DNA of 49,596 nucleotides from Verrucomicrobiota bacterium. GTDB lineage: Bacteria > Verrucomicrobiota > Verrucomicrobiia > Opitutales > Opitutaceae. The notes beneath the pieces are model-generated. The model saw only the letters and a program-made list of their open reading frames with translations. It was not told the origin of the DNA and searched no databases. Every line of letters starts with the position of its first letter. Positions within the stretch are counted from its first letter, which is position 1. The stretch is taken from NCBI GenBank assembly GCA_014584295.1, contig JACTNC010000013.1:1-49596 (forward strand), in the 5' to 3' direction. Position numbers and translations under genes: made by a program. Positions 26,769 to 36,320 of the stretch are shown one piece after another.

Positions 26769-28973
26769 TCAGTTTTCGGCTGGATCGGGTTCCGCTTTCA
26801 CATCCAGTTCAATACCATAGGCCGCAAAGCCGAGCAGGCGATGATCGGTCGCACTCGCCGGCTGAGCAGGAAGGTTGGAGGAGAGTTTCACGACGGTGGT
26901 CCCTGGAGGAAAAGTTAGGGAGGGAACCTTCACCCATGCAAGTTCCGTCCCAATCCTGACCCTTCGGAGGCGCTTTCCATTGACGCGGATTTCAAGATCC
27001 CGTTCCACCAGACTGCGGGCCTGGAAACGAAACCCGACGTGCAGAAGGCGGGATTGCGGATTCTCAACGACAAGTTCCGCGTCTCCCTTGGTCCATCGCC
27101 AGTGCTGGTTGTTTCGGGCAAGGCGCTCCATGTCATACCAACCGTCACCGAGTTTCGCCCGCAGAAAATGGGGACTGCCCACCTTCACCAGACTGTACGG
27201 CCCTTCTATGGGCAGATAGTCCCCTGCTTCAGGAACGCGCACGGAGATGAGTCCGCCAAGAAGATCCCAGTCTCCCTTCAAGGCCGTGTTGAACCGCCCC
27301 TCGTAGGTATGCGTTGGAAAATACTGCGCCCGATGCAACAGGAAGCCATTTGCCCAAAGACGCGACCAGAAGTCGGTGATCAGCATGTTCACGGAAGTCA
27401 CCTGAGGCAGCGACTCGATCGTTTGCAGTTTTGGCAGGCTACTGTCCACGATAAGCGGAGGATCCTGCAGTCGCGCGGCGATGCGATAGCTGCCCCAGAC
27501 ATTTCCCACGAGCAGCGCGGCGCCCAGGCTCATTGCCAGCGCCCGGAAGGTCACGCCCGAACGTTTCCATAAAATCAATCCGAACCCCAAGGCCATCAGG
27601 ATACCCGGGTAAAACACCGCCAGCAGCTTGTAGGCATCGTAGCTCGCATTCGTGCCGTGGGCCCTGCCCCTCAGGATGAGATAGTAATACGCGGCGAGAA
27701 TCGGCAGCGTGAAACACAGCACGAAGTAAACCTGTCGACCGTGGCGTTTCGCACCGAATGCAAGCGCCAGCAGCATGGCAAGACCCAGGAAAATGCTCAC
27801 CCCCCAGCGAAGGGTCGTCGCATAGCCGCCGAGCGATACGTTTGCGACCAGACCATACCAGCCCTCGGGCGACAGCATGGGGATCCTCCAGCCGAAGTCA
27901 TATTCCTGGAATAACTGAAACCTCTCGAGCAATCCCGCAACGCGATCAGGTGCCAGCAGGGAAACCATGGCCAAGGGCATAATCAGTCCCACGACCCATC
28001 GAATCAACCGCCCGAACTGTCCATTCCAGACTGCCAGACCCGTCGCATACAGAAACGCTGGGACAAGGCATACGACCACAATGAAGTTGTATGCTCCCAG
28101 GATCAGCCAGAATCCAAGCGCCAGCAGACCGATCATCGAGAGCAACCGCCGCCATGAAACCGAGGCCCGCCAAAGGAGGACTGCACACCCATTGACCAGT
28201 GCAATCGCCGGAGCGGCCAGCAACTGGCTCATCGATGCGTGTCCCACGGCATAGGCAAGCAGCGGACTGACGCCATAGATCCCCGCAAGAAAGAGGCTGG
28301 CCCACGCGCCGAAGCCCAATACGAAACGCGCCAGCCAGAAAACAATGGGGATCCCAAGGACAAGGAAGACCACCACAGCAATTGATATCAATTGATAGGC
28401 CTGAAGGCCAAATACGGATCCATTCAAGGCGACAATCGCCGACGGTGTGAAGTGATTCAACCGAAGCCAGTAGTCGAAAAAGTTGTCAACGGAGTGGACC
28501 CGTACCACCTCCGTTAGCCCGATGAAGCCATCGCGATCGCTTCGTGCGAACTCCGACAGAACCCGCGCTCCGGCTGCATAATCGGCGGCATCACAACTTC
28601 CAATCGATGACGTTGTAAGGACCTTCGAGGAGGATGCAAAGGGAGCGATTGCACCATTCAGCAAAACAACCATCAGAACCATCACTCCCGCGACACGAAA
28701 CCACGCCTTCCATCCCGTGGAACCATGCCTCCACCAGGCGACAGCCAGCAGGCCCGCGGGCAGAAATTCTGCCAGTCGCCCATAGGTCTCTGTCCCACGA
28801 AGGTTTGCATATGCCCCCGCCCATACGACTGCGGATTGCAGGCCGATTCCGGCGAGACCCGCAAACAGCGGCCAGGAGCGCCTCCACATTCGCGGGGTCA
28901 CCAGCCAGGCAAGCCCAGCGCCCCAGAAATAGATGTGCAGCAGGAGGGCAAAGGCGACCGGGTAAAAAACCAT
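26769..28973 (-). CDS. Large GT-C-like membrane protein with C-terminal beta domain (734 aa)
   Basis: The first 500 residues contain about ten to twelve membrane segments (for example AYQLISIAVVVFLVLGIPIV and ISIFLGLAMLLALAF-like stretches). After the first segments comes a long external loop with SSIGSCDAADYAAGARVLSE, whose Asp pair is in the place where GT-C glycosyltransferases hold catalytic acids. The C-terminal 230 residues are soluble and beta-rich and end with a domain of about 110 residues (GDAELVVENPQSRLLHVGFR, then WVKVPSLTFPPGTTVVKLSS and RLLGFAAYGIEL). The same type of domain ends two other large proteins of this island. It may transfer a sugar from a lipid carrier on the outer face of the inner membrane, working with the GtrB-like enzyme downstream. 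No exact family could be named. Confidence 0.65.
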   Translation of the reverse strand: MVFYPVAFALLLHIYFWGAGLAWLVTPRMWRRSWPLFAGLAGIGLQSAVVWAGAYANLRGTETYGRLAEFLPAGLLAVAWWRHGSTGWKAWFRVAGVMVLMVVLLNGAIAPFASSSKVLTTSSIGSCDAADYAAGARVLSEFARSDRDGFIGLTEVVRVHSVDNFFDYWLRLNHFTPSAIVALNGSVFGLQAYQLISIAVVVFLVLGIPIVFWLARFVLGFGAWASLFLAGIYGVSPLLAYAVGHASMSQLLAAPAIALVNGCAVLLWRASVSWRRLLSMIGLLALGFWLILGAYNFIVVVCLVPAFLYATGLAVWNGQFGRLIRWVVGLIMPLAMVSLLAPDRVAGLLERFQLFQEYDFGWRIPMLSPEGWYGLVANVSLGGYATTLRWGVSIFLGLAMLLALAFGAKRHGRQVYFVLCFTLPILAAYYYLILRGRAHGTNASYDAYKLLAVFYPGILMALGFGLILWKRSGVTFRALAMSLGAALLVGNVWGSYRIAARLQDPPLIVDSSLPKLQTIESLPQVTSVNMLITDFWSRLWANGFLLHRAQYFPTHTYEGRFNTALKGDWDLLGGLISVRVPEAGDYLPIEGPYSLVKVGSPHFLRAKLGDGWYDMERLARNNQHWRWTKGDAELVVENPQSRLLHVGFRFQARSLVERDLEIRVNGKRLRRVRIGTELAWVKVPSLTFPPGTTVVKLSSNLPAQPASATDHRLLGFAAYGIELDVKAEPDPAEN

Positions 28974-29071
28974 GGGCGATTACAATACGACCAGCGTGCA
29001 TGACCGATCCAACCGATGAAAGCCGATTCTATCGGAGGGCTTAACTCTTGGCCGCCGTCGCCTGGAATCAC

Positions 29072-29818
29072 TCAGCCCCTCGTCGCAGCGGCAAACAGTG
29101 ACGTGCCCCAGGCAAACCGCCCACCCAAATGAAGCCATGCACGTTCAATGCCCATGACCCCTCGCATCATGGCCTCCACCAAGGTCGGTTGCCTATGCAG
29201 ATCGCTCGATCCCGGCGGCCCGGCAAACAACTTACGTTTGATCAGGACCAATGGGAAAGGAATCGCATTCCAGTGAGTCAGTCGATCAAGGCGAAATCCT
29301 GCATTCAGGATCTGCTGCCTGAAATCTCGGCGTGAATAACGATGACGGGACTGGCACGCAACGTCATGGTAGGACCACATCCACATGTAGGCGGGTGCAT
29401 TCACCACCATGAGCCCTCCGGGCTTGAGCACGCGCGCAATCTCGGCGAGCGCCCGGTCGGAATCTTCAGGATACGATATCTGGCAGAGTACGTCCATGCA
29501 GGTCACCGCATCAAAGCTGCCATCATCGAATGGCAACTGCAGGATCGAGGCCTCCCGGATATCGCAGTCCGGGTTTCGCCGCCGAGCAAGTGCGCAGGCC
29601 TGGGGCATGAAGTCGATGCCCGACCAGGTCCAGGACGGCGAAAGGTCGGCAAGGCGTTTCAACAACCCTCCTGTGCCGCAACCCGCATCAAGGATCTTCG
29701 CGGGACGGGATATCGGCACATGCGCCAACAACTCCCGCCGCACATGGGCATGTGCCGCACGAAAAAACCAGATGTCATCTTCGAGTTCAGCAAGTTTGAG
29801 GTACTCGTCGGCTTCCAT
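29072..29818 (-). CDS. SAM-dependent methyltransferase (class I)
   Basis: A protein of about 248 residues with a Methyltransf_11-type fold. The SAM-binding motif I is ILDAGCGTGGLLK. Motif II-like parts are WSGIDFMPQACALARRR and FDAVTCMDVLCQISYPEDSD, and the post-II motif is IARVLKPGGLMVVNAPAYMW. The C-terminal third is basic and includes HRYSRRDFRQQILNAGF, a stretch shared with many glycan-locus methyltransferases. The substrate is unknown; methylation of a sugar or lipid intermediate fits the location. ATG 29818 (MEADEYLKL) is used; a TTG at 29830 has GGAG at a good distance and may be the true start. It lies 114 bp beyond the next large membrane protein gene. Confidence 0.85.
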   Translation of the reverse strand: MEADEYLKLAELEDDIWFFRAAHAHVRRELLAHVPISRPAKILDAGCGTGGLLKRLADLSPSWTWSGIDFMPQACALARRRNPDCDIREASILQLPFDDGSFDAVTCMDVLCQISYPEDSDRALAEIARVLKPGGLMVVNAPAYMWMWSYHDVACQSRHRYSRRDFRQQILNAGFRLDRLTHWNAIPFPLVLIKRKLFAGPPGSSDLHRQPTLVEAMMRGVMGIERAWLHLGGRFAWGTSLFAAATRG

Positions 29819-29944
29819 GGAAAATATCAAACCTGCTCCGTTGCGGACTCACGTTGCAATCGCAGTCCGTGCTCCGTGAATCCTCTCGCCCGAATGTAAA
29901 CTGCCTCTCCTGATTCAAGCACCAAATTCAATCATAGCGGCCCC

Positions 29945-32167
29945 TCACTCCTGACGATGGGGGCTCGAGGTGGACGATGTTCTCGAGCCATTCTTCCCTT
30001 CTGATATCGTCTTTTTTCGCTGAACCGATGTCAAACGCGGCGTCACCTTGGACTTGACCAACCCCACTGATCGAAGGCCGTACTGTTTCCGAATCATTCG
30101 CACGGTGGGCTCCTCCGTACGGACATCTATTCGATTGACTCCTGGGAGAAGCTCAATCGGCACAGCAGGAAGAACAACGGGCTCTTCGCCAATGCGTGCC
30201 TCCGTCAGAATCTTTCCTCGGAAACTAACTTCGACGGTCCTGTCCCCCGCGCCGACAAGCGTGAGCTCAACGTTGACGGACAAAGGTCGATCCATCGGAT
30301 TGAAATACATCAAGGCCGATGAACCATGAGCCCAGCGCACCTCCACTCCAGACTGCGATTCAACACGAGAATACCAGCCTTCGCCGGGCGTGAGGATGGT
30401 ACCCAGGGGCAATTCGGGTTCTGCGGCAGCATTCAATACGACCGCAACTTGGGAGTGCTCTCCCTTGATCACCTCGGAATATCCCATTTCCTGTAACGCT
30501 TTGATCACACTCTCACCTTCATCCTTGAATCCTCGCCGATTGAGGTAAATCGCCGCAAATCCATAGCGCTCAAGTCGCGGTACCAATTCTGAAACCGGCA
30601 GTGACTGCAAATCGCGCTGCCATCGGGTACGGGAACGCAGTTTCGTTCCACCATAGCTGAAGCACAGTGTTGAGGTGTGGAGGTAGGGCCTGAAGAGTTC
30701 GTAGTCCGACAGGAGATGGGGCGGATTGACCTCCGGAAATCCGAGTATCGGCAACTGGAAAACGAGCGACTTTGGAGGAAGCGCCGCCTCGAGCTTGCGT
30801 CCAAACTCGATATCCGCCTTGACCATTCTTGCCTGCTCGGCGCGGCGTTCCGGCGAGTAGGCCTTGGGAATCTGATCCATGGCTCCCAGCACGGTGATGA
30901 CCGCCGCCAAGGCATAGCTCCAGACCGGGCGCAGCCGCGCCGTGAGAAGGGTCATCTTCTGTACGACAAACAGGAGGACGATGCAGGAAATAAAAACCGA
31001 TATGCGATTGGTCGCCCGGAACAGGTTGAATCCGAGATAGAGCGCGAGGACGTTGGTGATGCCACCGATCGTGCCATAAGCCAGCACCCAGCCCGCCTGC
31101 AGGGACCATCCGGATGGCGATCGCCCTCGCAATACCCGTCTGGCTGCATCGATCCAAAGCCAAAGGAATCCAAGCATGCCCACGATTCCGAGGTAAGGGA
31201 TGACGACTTCACCTCTCCAGTTCGTCCACCGGGCATAACGATAGCCAAAAAAGGCCATCCAATCCCACCGATGCCCGGTCGGCGGAACAAACATTTCCAC
31301 CATCTTGAGGGCATAGACCTCCGTGCCCGCATAATTGCGCACGAGCAAAGGCACGCCACCGGCCTTCGTGTGAAGCCAGAATTCGGCATGAACGATAAAA
31401 AAGCCAAGAGCCGCTGCCGCCATCGTTGCCGCCCCAACCTGCAGATTCACCCAGTGCCGGCTGCGAAAGAACTGGGCAACCATCGCAAGCACAAGAAGCT
31501 GGCCCCAGAAAAAGAGATTGTACGGATTGCTCACGCCAAGCGATGCACCGATCGCGAGGCAACCCCAGGCCCCCATGCTTCGCCACCGCATCGGCTCCCG
31601 CCGCCCGATCAGCCAGCACGCAAGCAGCCCCAGCGGAACGGTCCACGTGAATAGCAGAAGCAGGTGAGCCAGCCCTCGATCAAAGACCGAATAGGTGTAG
31701 GCAAACAGCACCGCAGCCATCATCGCCCATTCAATTCGAGCACCAAAACGGCGGGCGACAAAGTAGCAGGCCACTCCCGAACTGACGGTCGCAAGCAGCA
31801 TCGCGAGATTCGCAGCCATCTCCAAACCCACCAACCGGGAGAGTCCGCCCAGGGCAATGATGAGAAACTTGTCGGGCGTCGGATAGGCATTCCAGTGCGC
31901 TCCCCAAGGCGCACCCAGTCGATGGATCACCTGCGGCATCAGCGGCCATGTGTCGCCTTCGGAAGCCGCCTTGATCCGCGTCAGGATTTCGAAGCTGTCA
32001 CCGGAATAGTCGAGCGGCACACGCCACGCATTCAGCGTCCACATCCCGTAATGCTGGCACCACAACAGGGTGATGACGCCCACCAAAACAAAGATTCTCA
32101 GCATCCCGGTCCATCGTGCCTCCAAAGAGGCAACGGGAACGGGTGATGAGGGAACAGGGGAAACCAT
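29945..32167 (-). CDS. Large GT-C-like membrane protein with C-terminal beta domain (740 aa)
   Basis: From ATG 32167 (MVSPVPSSPV) the protein has an N-terminal membrane segment (MLRIFVLVGVITLLWCQHYG). A loop with VPLDYSGDSFEILTRIKAAS follows, with an Asp in the position of GT-C catalytic acids; next comes YPTPDKFLIIALG. About ten further membrane segments run to residue 470. The rest is soluble: an alpha/beta part near FQLPILGFPEVNPPHLLSDY, then a beta domain (ALMYFNPMDRPLSVNVELTL and ELLPGVNRIDVRTEEP) like the end of the 734-residue protein. The frame is open upstream to 32488, but that part reads as Arg-rich shadow sequence and overlaps the divergent glycosyltransferase start. A role in outer-face glycan assembly is inference. 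Confidence 0.65.
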   Translation of the reverse strand: MVSPVPSSPVPVASLEARWTGMLRIFVLVGVITLLWCQHYGMWTLNAWRVPLDYSGDSFEILTRIKAASEGDTWPLMPQVIHRLGAPWGAHWNAYPTPDKFLIIALGGLSRLVGLEMAANLAMLLATVSSGVACYFVARRFGARIEWAMMAAVLFAYTYSVFDRGLAHLLLLFTWTVPLGLLACWLIGRREPMRWRSMGAWGCLAIGASLGVSNPYNLFFWGQLLVLAMVAQFFRSRHWVNLQVGAATMAAAALGFFIVHAEFWLHTKAGGVPLLVRNYAGTEVYALKMVEMFVPPTGHRWDWMAFFGYRYARWTNWRGEVVIPYLGIVGMLGFLWLWIDAARRVLRGRSPSGWSLQAGWVLAYGTIGGITNVLALYLGFNLFRATNRISVFISCIVLLFVVQKMTLLTARLRPVWSYALAAVITVLGAMDQIPKAYSPERRAEQARMVKADIEFGRKLEAALPPKSLVFQLPILGFPEVNPPHLLSDYELFRPYLHTSTLCFSYGGTKLRSRTRWQRDLQSLPVSELVPRLERYGFAAIYLNRRGFKDEGESVIKALQEMGYSEVIKGEHSQVAVVLNAAAEPELPLGTILTPGEGWYSRVESQSGVEVRWAHGSSALMYFNPMDRPLSVNVELTLVGAGDRTVEVSFRGKILTEARIGEEPVVLPAVPIELLPGVNRIDVRTEEPTVRMIRKQYGLRSVGLVKSKVTPRLTSVQRKKTISEGKNGSRTSSTSSPHRQE

Positions 32168-32486
32168 AAGAACACAGCCCACCCCTTCCCGCCCGTCGAT
32201 CAGGAAGGCGGGAAAAAGCTGGACCTGGCACCGAGAGGCAAATGGCGTCCAGGGACGCTGGCAAGCCTGCACACCGGAAAAGTTTTTGCTTCCCAGTCCG
32301 CCCACGCTATTCACCGCATACTTGGCTTCCTTCCGATCCCTATCCTCCCAATCCTCCGCCCGGCAGGGCTCGCACAGCCGCCGCTGGTGTTCATGCGAGG
32401 GCTTTTTTTTCGACAGCCTTGCAAGTGACTCCGCGTGGATCAGAGAGGTCGGCATCCTCCGCCTGCCGCCTCTCGACGAACCGCTC
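32168..32486. other. 319-bp divergent intergenic region
   Basis: This gap separates the divergent 740-residue membrane protein and GT4 genes, so it should hold both promoters. I see no palindromic operator or convincing -35/-10 pair. There is a run of eight T at 32403-32410 after GAGGGC, but no stem in front of it, so it is not called a terminator. Both strands stay open across it, with Arg/Ser-rich translations typical of shadow frames. Confidence 0.5.
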
Positions 32487-33992
32487 ATGCTGAAGATCCG
32501 CGGAAGCTTCCTGCCCGCTCCCGAGCGTAGCAGGGGTGAGATTGCCTACCCGAGCCTGAGGATCTGCATTCCGGCGTCAAACGGGACCCATCACGTCTCA
32601 GCGCCGCCGGAGGGCGGCGACTGGGAAATCACGATTTCAGTTCCGCAAGGATCCGCCAGCCAGCCACCAGAGATTCGGCTTCATCTAACCGGCGTGGCAT
32701 GGACCAACGCCCTCGCCTGGCTGGGGCGGATATCTCGGATTCCGTTTCTACAGCGTTATCGCGCACAAAACCTGAACCGTCGGTTGCGCATCTCAAGTGT
32801 CAGCACGACCAATGGTGAAGCCCTTGTGGACTTCGGCAATCGCCAGTCTCCCTTCGTTCCGGAGTTCACGCGAAAACATCTGAAACTCGGGATCAATATC
32901 GTCGGTTTCCTCACGGCCGATCTTGGCGTTGGCGAAAGTGCCCGCTGCATGGTTCGTGCGGCTGATGCAGCATCCCTGCCTTCAGCTCTGATCAACCTCC
33001 GCCTCCACTGCAAGAATCCGAGCAGCGACACGACTTATGCCTCGCGTCTCGTCGACGCTCCGATCCACCCGGTAAGCATTGTTCACATTGATCCGCCGGC
33101 ATCACTGGATCTAGAACATCACCACGGAAGCAGGTTCCTAACCGACCACTACAACATCGGTTACTGGGCATGGGAATTGCCTGATTTTCCGGACGCCTGG
33201 ATGCGCGCCTTTGATTGCTTCGACGAGATCTGGTGTCCGAGCGACTTCGTGCGCGCCTCGATCGGCATCAAGTCGCCGATTCCCGTCCTATCGATGCCGC
33301 ATGCGATCGCCTTCACCCGCCCCACAGAGTCCCATGCAGCCCTTAGGAATCGTTTCGGTCTGCCACAAGACACCTTTCTGTTCCTCTTTCTCTTTGACCT
33401 GAATAGCTACGCGGAACGCAAGAATCCCAGGGCCGTTGTCGAGGCCTTCCGCAGAAGCGGACTTCAGCGCGAAGGATGCAGGCTCGTGATCAAGGTTCAC
33501 AACTCCGAAGGAAATGAAGCCGATCTGGCATCACTTCGCCAGTCTCTCGAGGACCTTCCAGGATCGGTCGTGATTGCCAATACCCTTGCGCGCGACGACG
33601 TTTATGCACTTGAAGCGGCATGCGACTGCTTTGTGAGCCTGCATCGTTCCGAGGGCTTCGGTCTTGCCCTCGCCGAGTGTATGTATCTGGGCAAGCCAGT
33701 CATCGCCACCAACTGGTCGGCCACCACTGAGTTCCTCGATGACGATTGCGGGCTGCCGGTCAGGGCCAGACTGGTCACACTGGATCGCAACCATGGTCCC
33801 TATTCAAAGGGCCAAATCTGGGCCGATCCGGATATCGATCATGCGGCAGCACAGATGCAGCGCATCCGTCATGACGTGACGCTTCGCTCGGACATCGGTG
33901 CGGCTGCACAAAAGCGCATCGAATCAAGCTTCTCTCCGGCACTCATCGGCGCCCGGTACCGGCGACGCCTCGAGGCCATCGCCATGCGGTAG
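32487..33992 (+). CDS. GT4 glycosyltransferase with N-terminal beta domain
   Basis: A protein of about 501 residues from ATG 32487. The N-terminal 140 residues are beta-rich (LKIRGSFLPAPERSRGEIAY, GGDWEITISVPQGSASQ, NRRLRISSVS) and resemble the accessory beta domain that ends the neighbouring membrane proteins. A GT-B glycosyltransferase follows, with GINIVGFLTADLGVGESARC, NIGYWAWELPDFPDAW, LFLFDLNSYAERKNPRAVVE and the GT4 signature HRSEGFGLALAECMYLGKPV. The Glu residues of that signature bind the donor nucleotide-sugar. Proteins of this type add sugars in O-antigen and exopolysaccharide loci. The frame is open upstream to 32070 without a good start; ATG 32487 has no clear ribosome binding site, so the N-terminus is uncertain. 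It is followed 74 bp later by a frameshifted membrane protein gene. Confidence 0.85.
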   Translation: MLKIRGSFLPAPERSRGEIAYPSLRICIPASNGTHHVSAPPEGGDWEITISVPQGSASQPPEIRLHLTGVAWTNALAWLGRISRIPFLQRYRAQNLNRRLRISSVSTTNGEALVDFGNRQSPFVPEFTRKHLKLGINIVGFLTADLGVGESARCMVRAADAASLPSALINLRLHCKNPSSDTTYASRLVDAPIHPVSIVHIDPPASLDLEHHHGSRFLTDHYNIGYWAWELPDFPDAWMRAFDCFDEIWCPSDFVRASIGIKSPIPVLSMPHAIAFTRPTESHAALRNRFGLPQDTFLFLFLFDLNSYAERKNPRAVVEAFRRSGLQREGCRLVIKVHNSEGNEADLASLRQSLEDLPGSVVIANTLARDDVYALEAACDCFVSLHRSEGFGLALAECMYLGKPVIATNWSATTEFLDDDCGLPVRARLVTLDRNHGPYSKGQIWADPDIDHAAAQMQRIRHDVTLRSDIGAAAQKRIESSFSPALIGARYRRRLEAIAMR

Positions 33993-34065
33993 GAGATTTG
34001 GTCGTGTCCACCGCCCGAAACGTCACCCGCACTGGGAAACCCTACGACTGCTAAAGGGATAAGCC

Positions 34066-36094
34066 ATGGCCAGCATCCCGATTAAGGAAGAGGATCTCTC
34101 AGTGCGCATTCGCCGGCTCTACCCGCGTCTTTTTCTGATCGTCTTTATACCCCTCTTCGCGCTGCTCAATATCAGCAATCGCGAGCTGTTTTTCAAGGTC
34201 CCCGCCTATGAAGAGGGAGACAATGCGGCTAACGCGCTCCAGATCCACAGGGCAAAATCGGGGAGCGAACTTCTACGCCTATGCCCTGGCCGAGGTTGTG
34301 CTCTACGATCAGCTCAAGATCGTGCCGATGCCGCGCAATGCGCATCTTTGGATGACACTGATGATGCAATGCGGATTCTTTGCGGCCGCCCTCGCACTCG
34401 CCGCGGCAGCGACTCGCAATCCCGCAGTTGTCATCGGTCTGTCGATGGTGATCGGTGCCTGGCATTTCGGGCGCATCGGAGGCGCGTTCTTCGACAACTG
34501 GCCGCCACATGTGTTGCTCATGCCGTTCTTATGCTTGATCGTGTCGGCAGCGGTTGTGTCCTTGGGCCGCGGCGAGGGGCTCCTCACTTTTGTCCTGTCG
34601 GCGTGTTTTCTCGTGCACGGACACATCGCCCAGCCACTTTTTGTAATCCCCATCTCTGTGACAGCCATAACCTGTCTGCTGCAGCAGCGCAGGCTCGAAC
34701 GTGCACCTCTCATCAACAAGCGGGACTGGGCGGCGCTTTCAATCTCCGCCGTATTCTTGCTGCCACTCCTGATCGACCTCTTCTACGGGAGGAGCAGCAA
34801 CTTCTACCGCATCCTGATGCATCTCAGCCATCATTCGGATCACGGGCAGAGTTTCACCCAATCGCTTCTCTGCTTCCTCTCGTACTTCGCATATTGCGAC
34901 GATCAGTCGGTCTTCAACAAGGTCACATCGGCCAGCTTCGACGTCTTCAGTCAGCGGGAGGGATTCTTTGCTGCCTGGCTCGCGATCTCCGCGATATCTC
35001 TTGGATCAGCCTGGTGGTTCCGCCGACGCGATGCGGAGTCACGAACGGTATGGCGGCTCGCACTCTTCTATGTGCTCGGCGTCGTCCTGACTCTGGTCTG
35101 GGGCATGCGACAGGATGGCGGATTCACGCCCTTCAACAGCTATTTTAACTTTGGCCTGATTTTTGTCGTCGTGATCATGCTGGCGATGCAGGCAGATCGG
35201 TTCCTTGCCACATGGCGACGACCGCTTGTCACATTCGTCGCAAGCGCCTCAGCGCTGGCCGCCGCCTGGATTTTCATTCACCCCCAGATTGAACCCGACA
35301 GCATAGGCAGGGAAATCTCCCGGAATCTGCCGACATTGCTGCACGCGGATCCCATTCCGGAGTCGGCAAAGTTGCTCGAATTTGGATTCGTGGACGGCGA
35401 CTGGTACGAAACCGTCACCTTGGCACGAGCGCTTCAACGATTGGGAAGACAGTTCTATGTCGACCCCTGGTGGATCGTCATGTTCGGCAAGGAACAGCTC
35501 TTTGAAAATCAAGGACACCTGCTAGAGAAGAATCAGGTCTCCCGCTGGAGGATCGCAAAACGCGAGCGGTTCCCCGATGCGCTCCCCCTCACTCAGGAAT
35601 TCGGGATCGTGTTCCCCAAGGCCCCTGCACTCAGTCCGTTGCCGGCAACCATTTCCTTCCTGGATAACGGAAGCCACAATCCCTTTGTCTTCTTTGGCAT
35701 TTATCGCGAGACGGAGGACGGTCTGGGAGCATGGACTGAAGCCAAGGTGGCGGCCCTCGAATTTTATTCCACACCTCAGGAGCATGACGTTCTGGTCGAA
35801 CTTGAGGCATCAGGATTCGGAATTCATAAGCGCCCGCAACGGGCAATCTTCATCGTCAATGGCACGAACATAGCCGAATGGCAGTTTCACCAGCTTTCTA
35901 CCTGTACTGCCCGAATCCCCTCTCACGTGTGGAATCTGCACGATCCCGTTCGCATCGTGTTTGACCTTCCCGATGCGCGATCACCCGCCCGGCTTCGCGG
36001 AGCCGACGATCGTCGGCTCCTGGGCCTCTCCCTGCGCAGGCTTTCGTTTACACCAATCGAAGACGCCGCCCTCAATGATTCGAAGTCAAAATGA
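34066..36094 (+). pseudogene. GT-C-like membrane protein, frameshifted near codon 64
   Basis: Two reading frames together make one membrane protein of about 675 residues. The first, from ATG 34066, gives a normal N-terminus with a membrane segment (LFLIVFIPLFALLNISNREL) and the external YEEGDNAANALQIHRAKSG. The second frame, one base ahead, continues with NFYAYALAEVVLYDQLKIVP and runs to 36094 with about ten membrane segments and a C-terminal beta domain (RAIFIVNGTNIAEW, DDRRLLGLSLRRLSF). The switch falls at 34254-34263, which holds AAAA and GGGG runs, so an extra base in one of them is the simplest cause. Each frame alone lacks an essential part. It could be a real inactivating mutation, a phase-variable homopolymer or a sequencing error. 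It is of the same type as the two other large membrane proteins. Confidence 0.8.
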
Positions 36095-36320
36095 ACCCAC
36101 GCACACAATTGTACCACGGCAATCCATGGCATCAAAATGTTTCCTGCCTGACCGGACCATCTGCCTCTGCGGCACCCACACTGACTGTTTCAAAGAGCAG
36201 AACGAGGGACACTGACAGCAGACCATGACGATAGCTGTGGCGCTCTGATTCCATAGTAATGAATCCGTGCAATTTGATTCTGGGCATCCGTGATGCGAGC
36301 TCCACGCTGCTCACCACGTC

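Noticed and set aside
30677..31654. A 325-codon open frame on the plus strand opposite the 740-residue membrane protein
   Set aside because: Highly charged translation opposite membrane-segment codons, a common artefact.
32168..32488. Upstream extension of the 740-residue membrane protein frame
   Set aside because: The extension is Arg/Ser-rich, unlike a membrane protein N-terminus, and covers the divergent promoter region.
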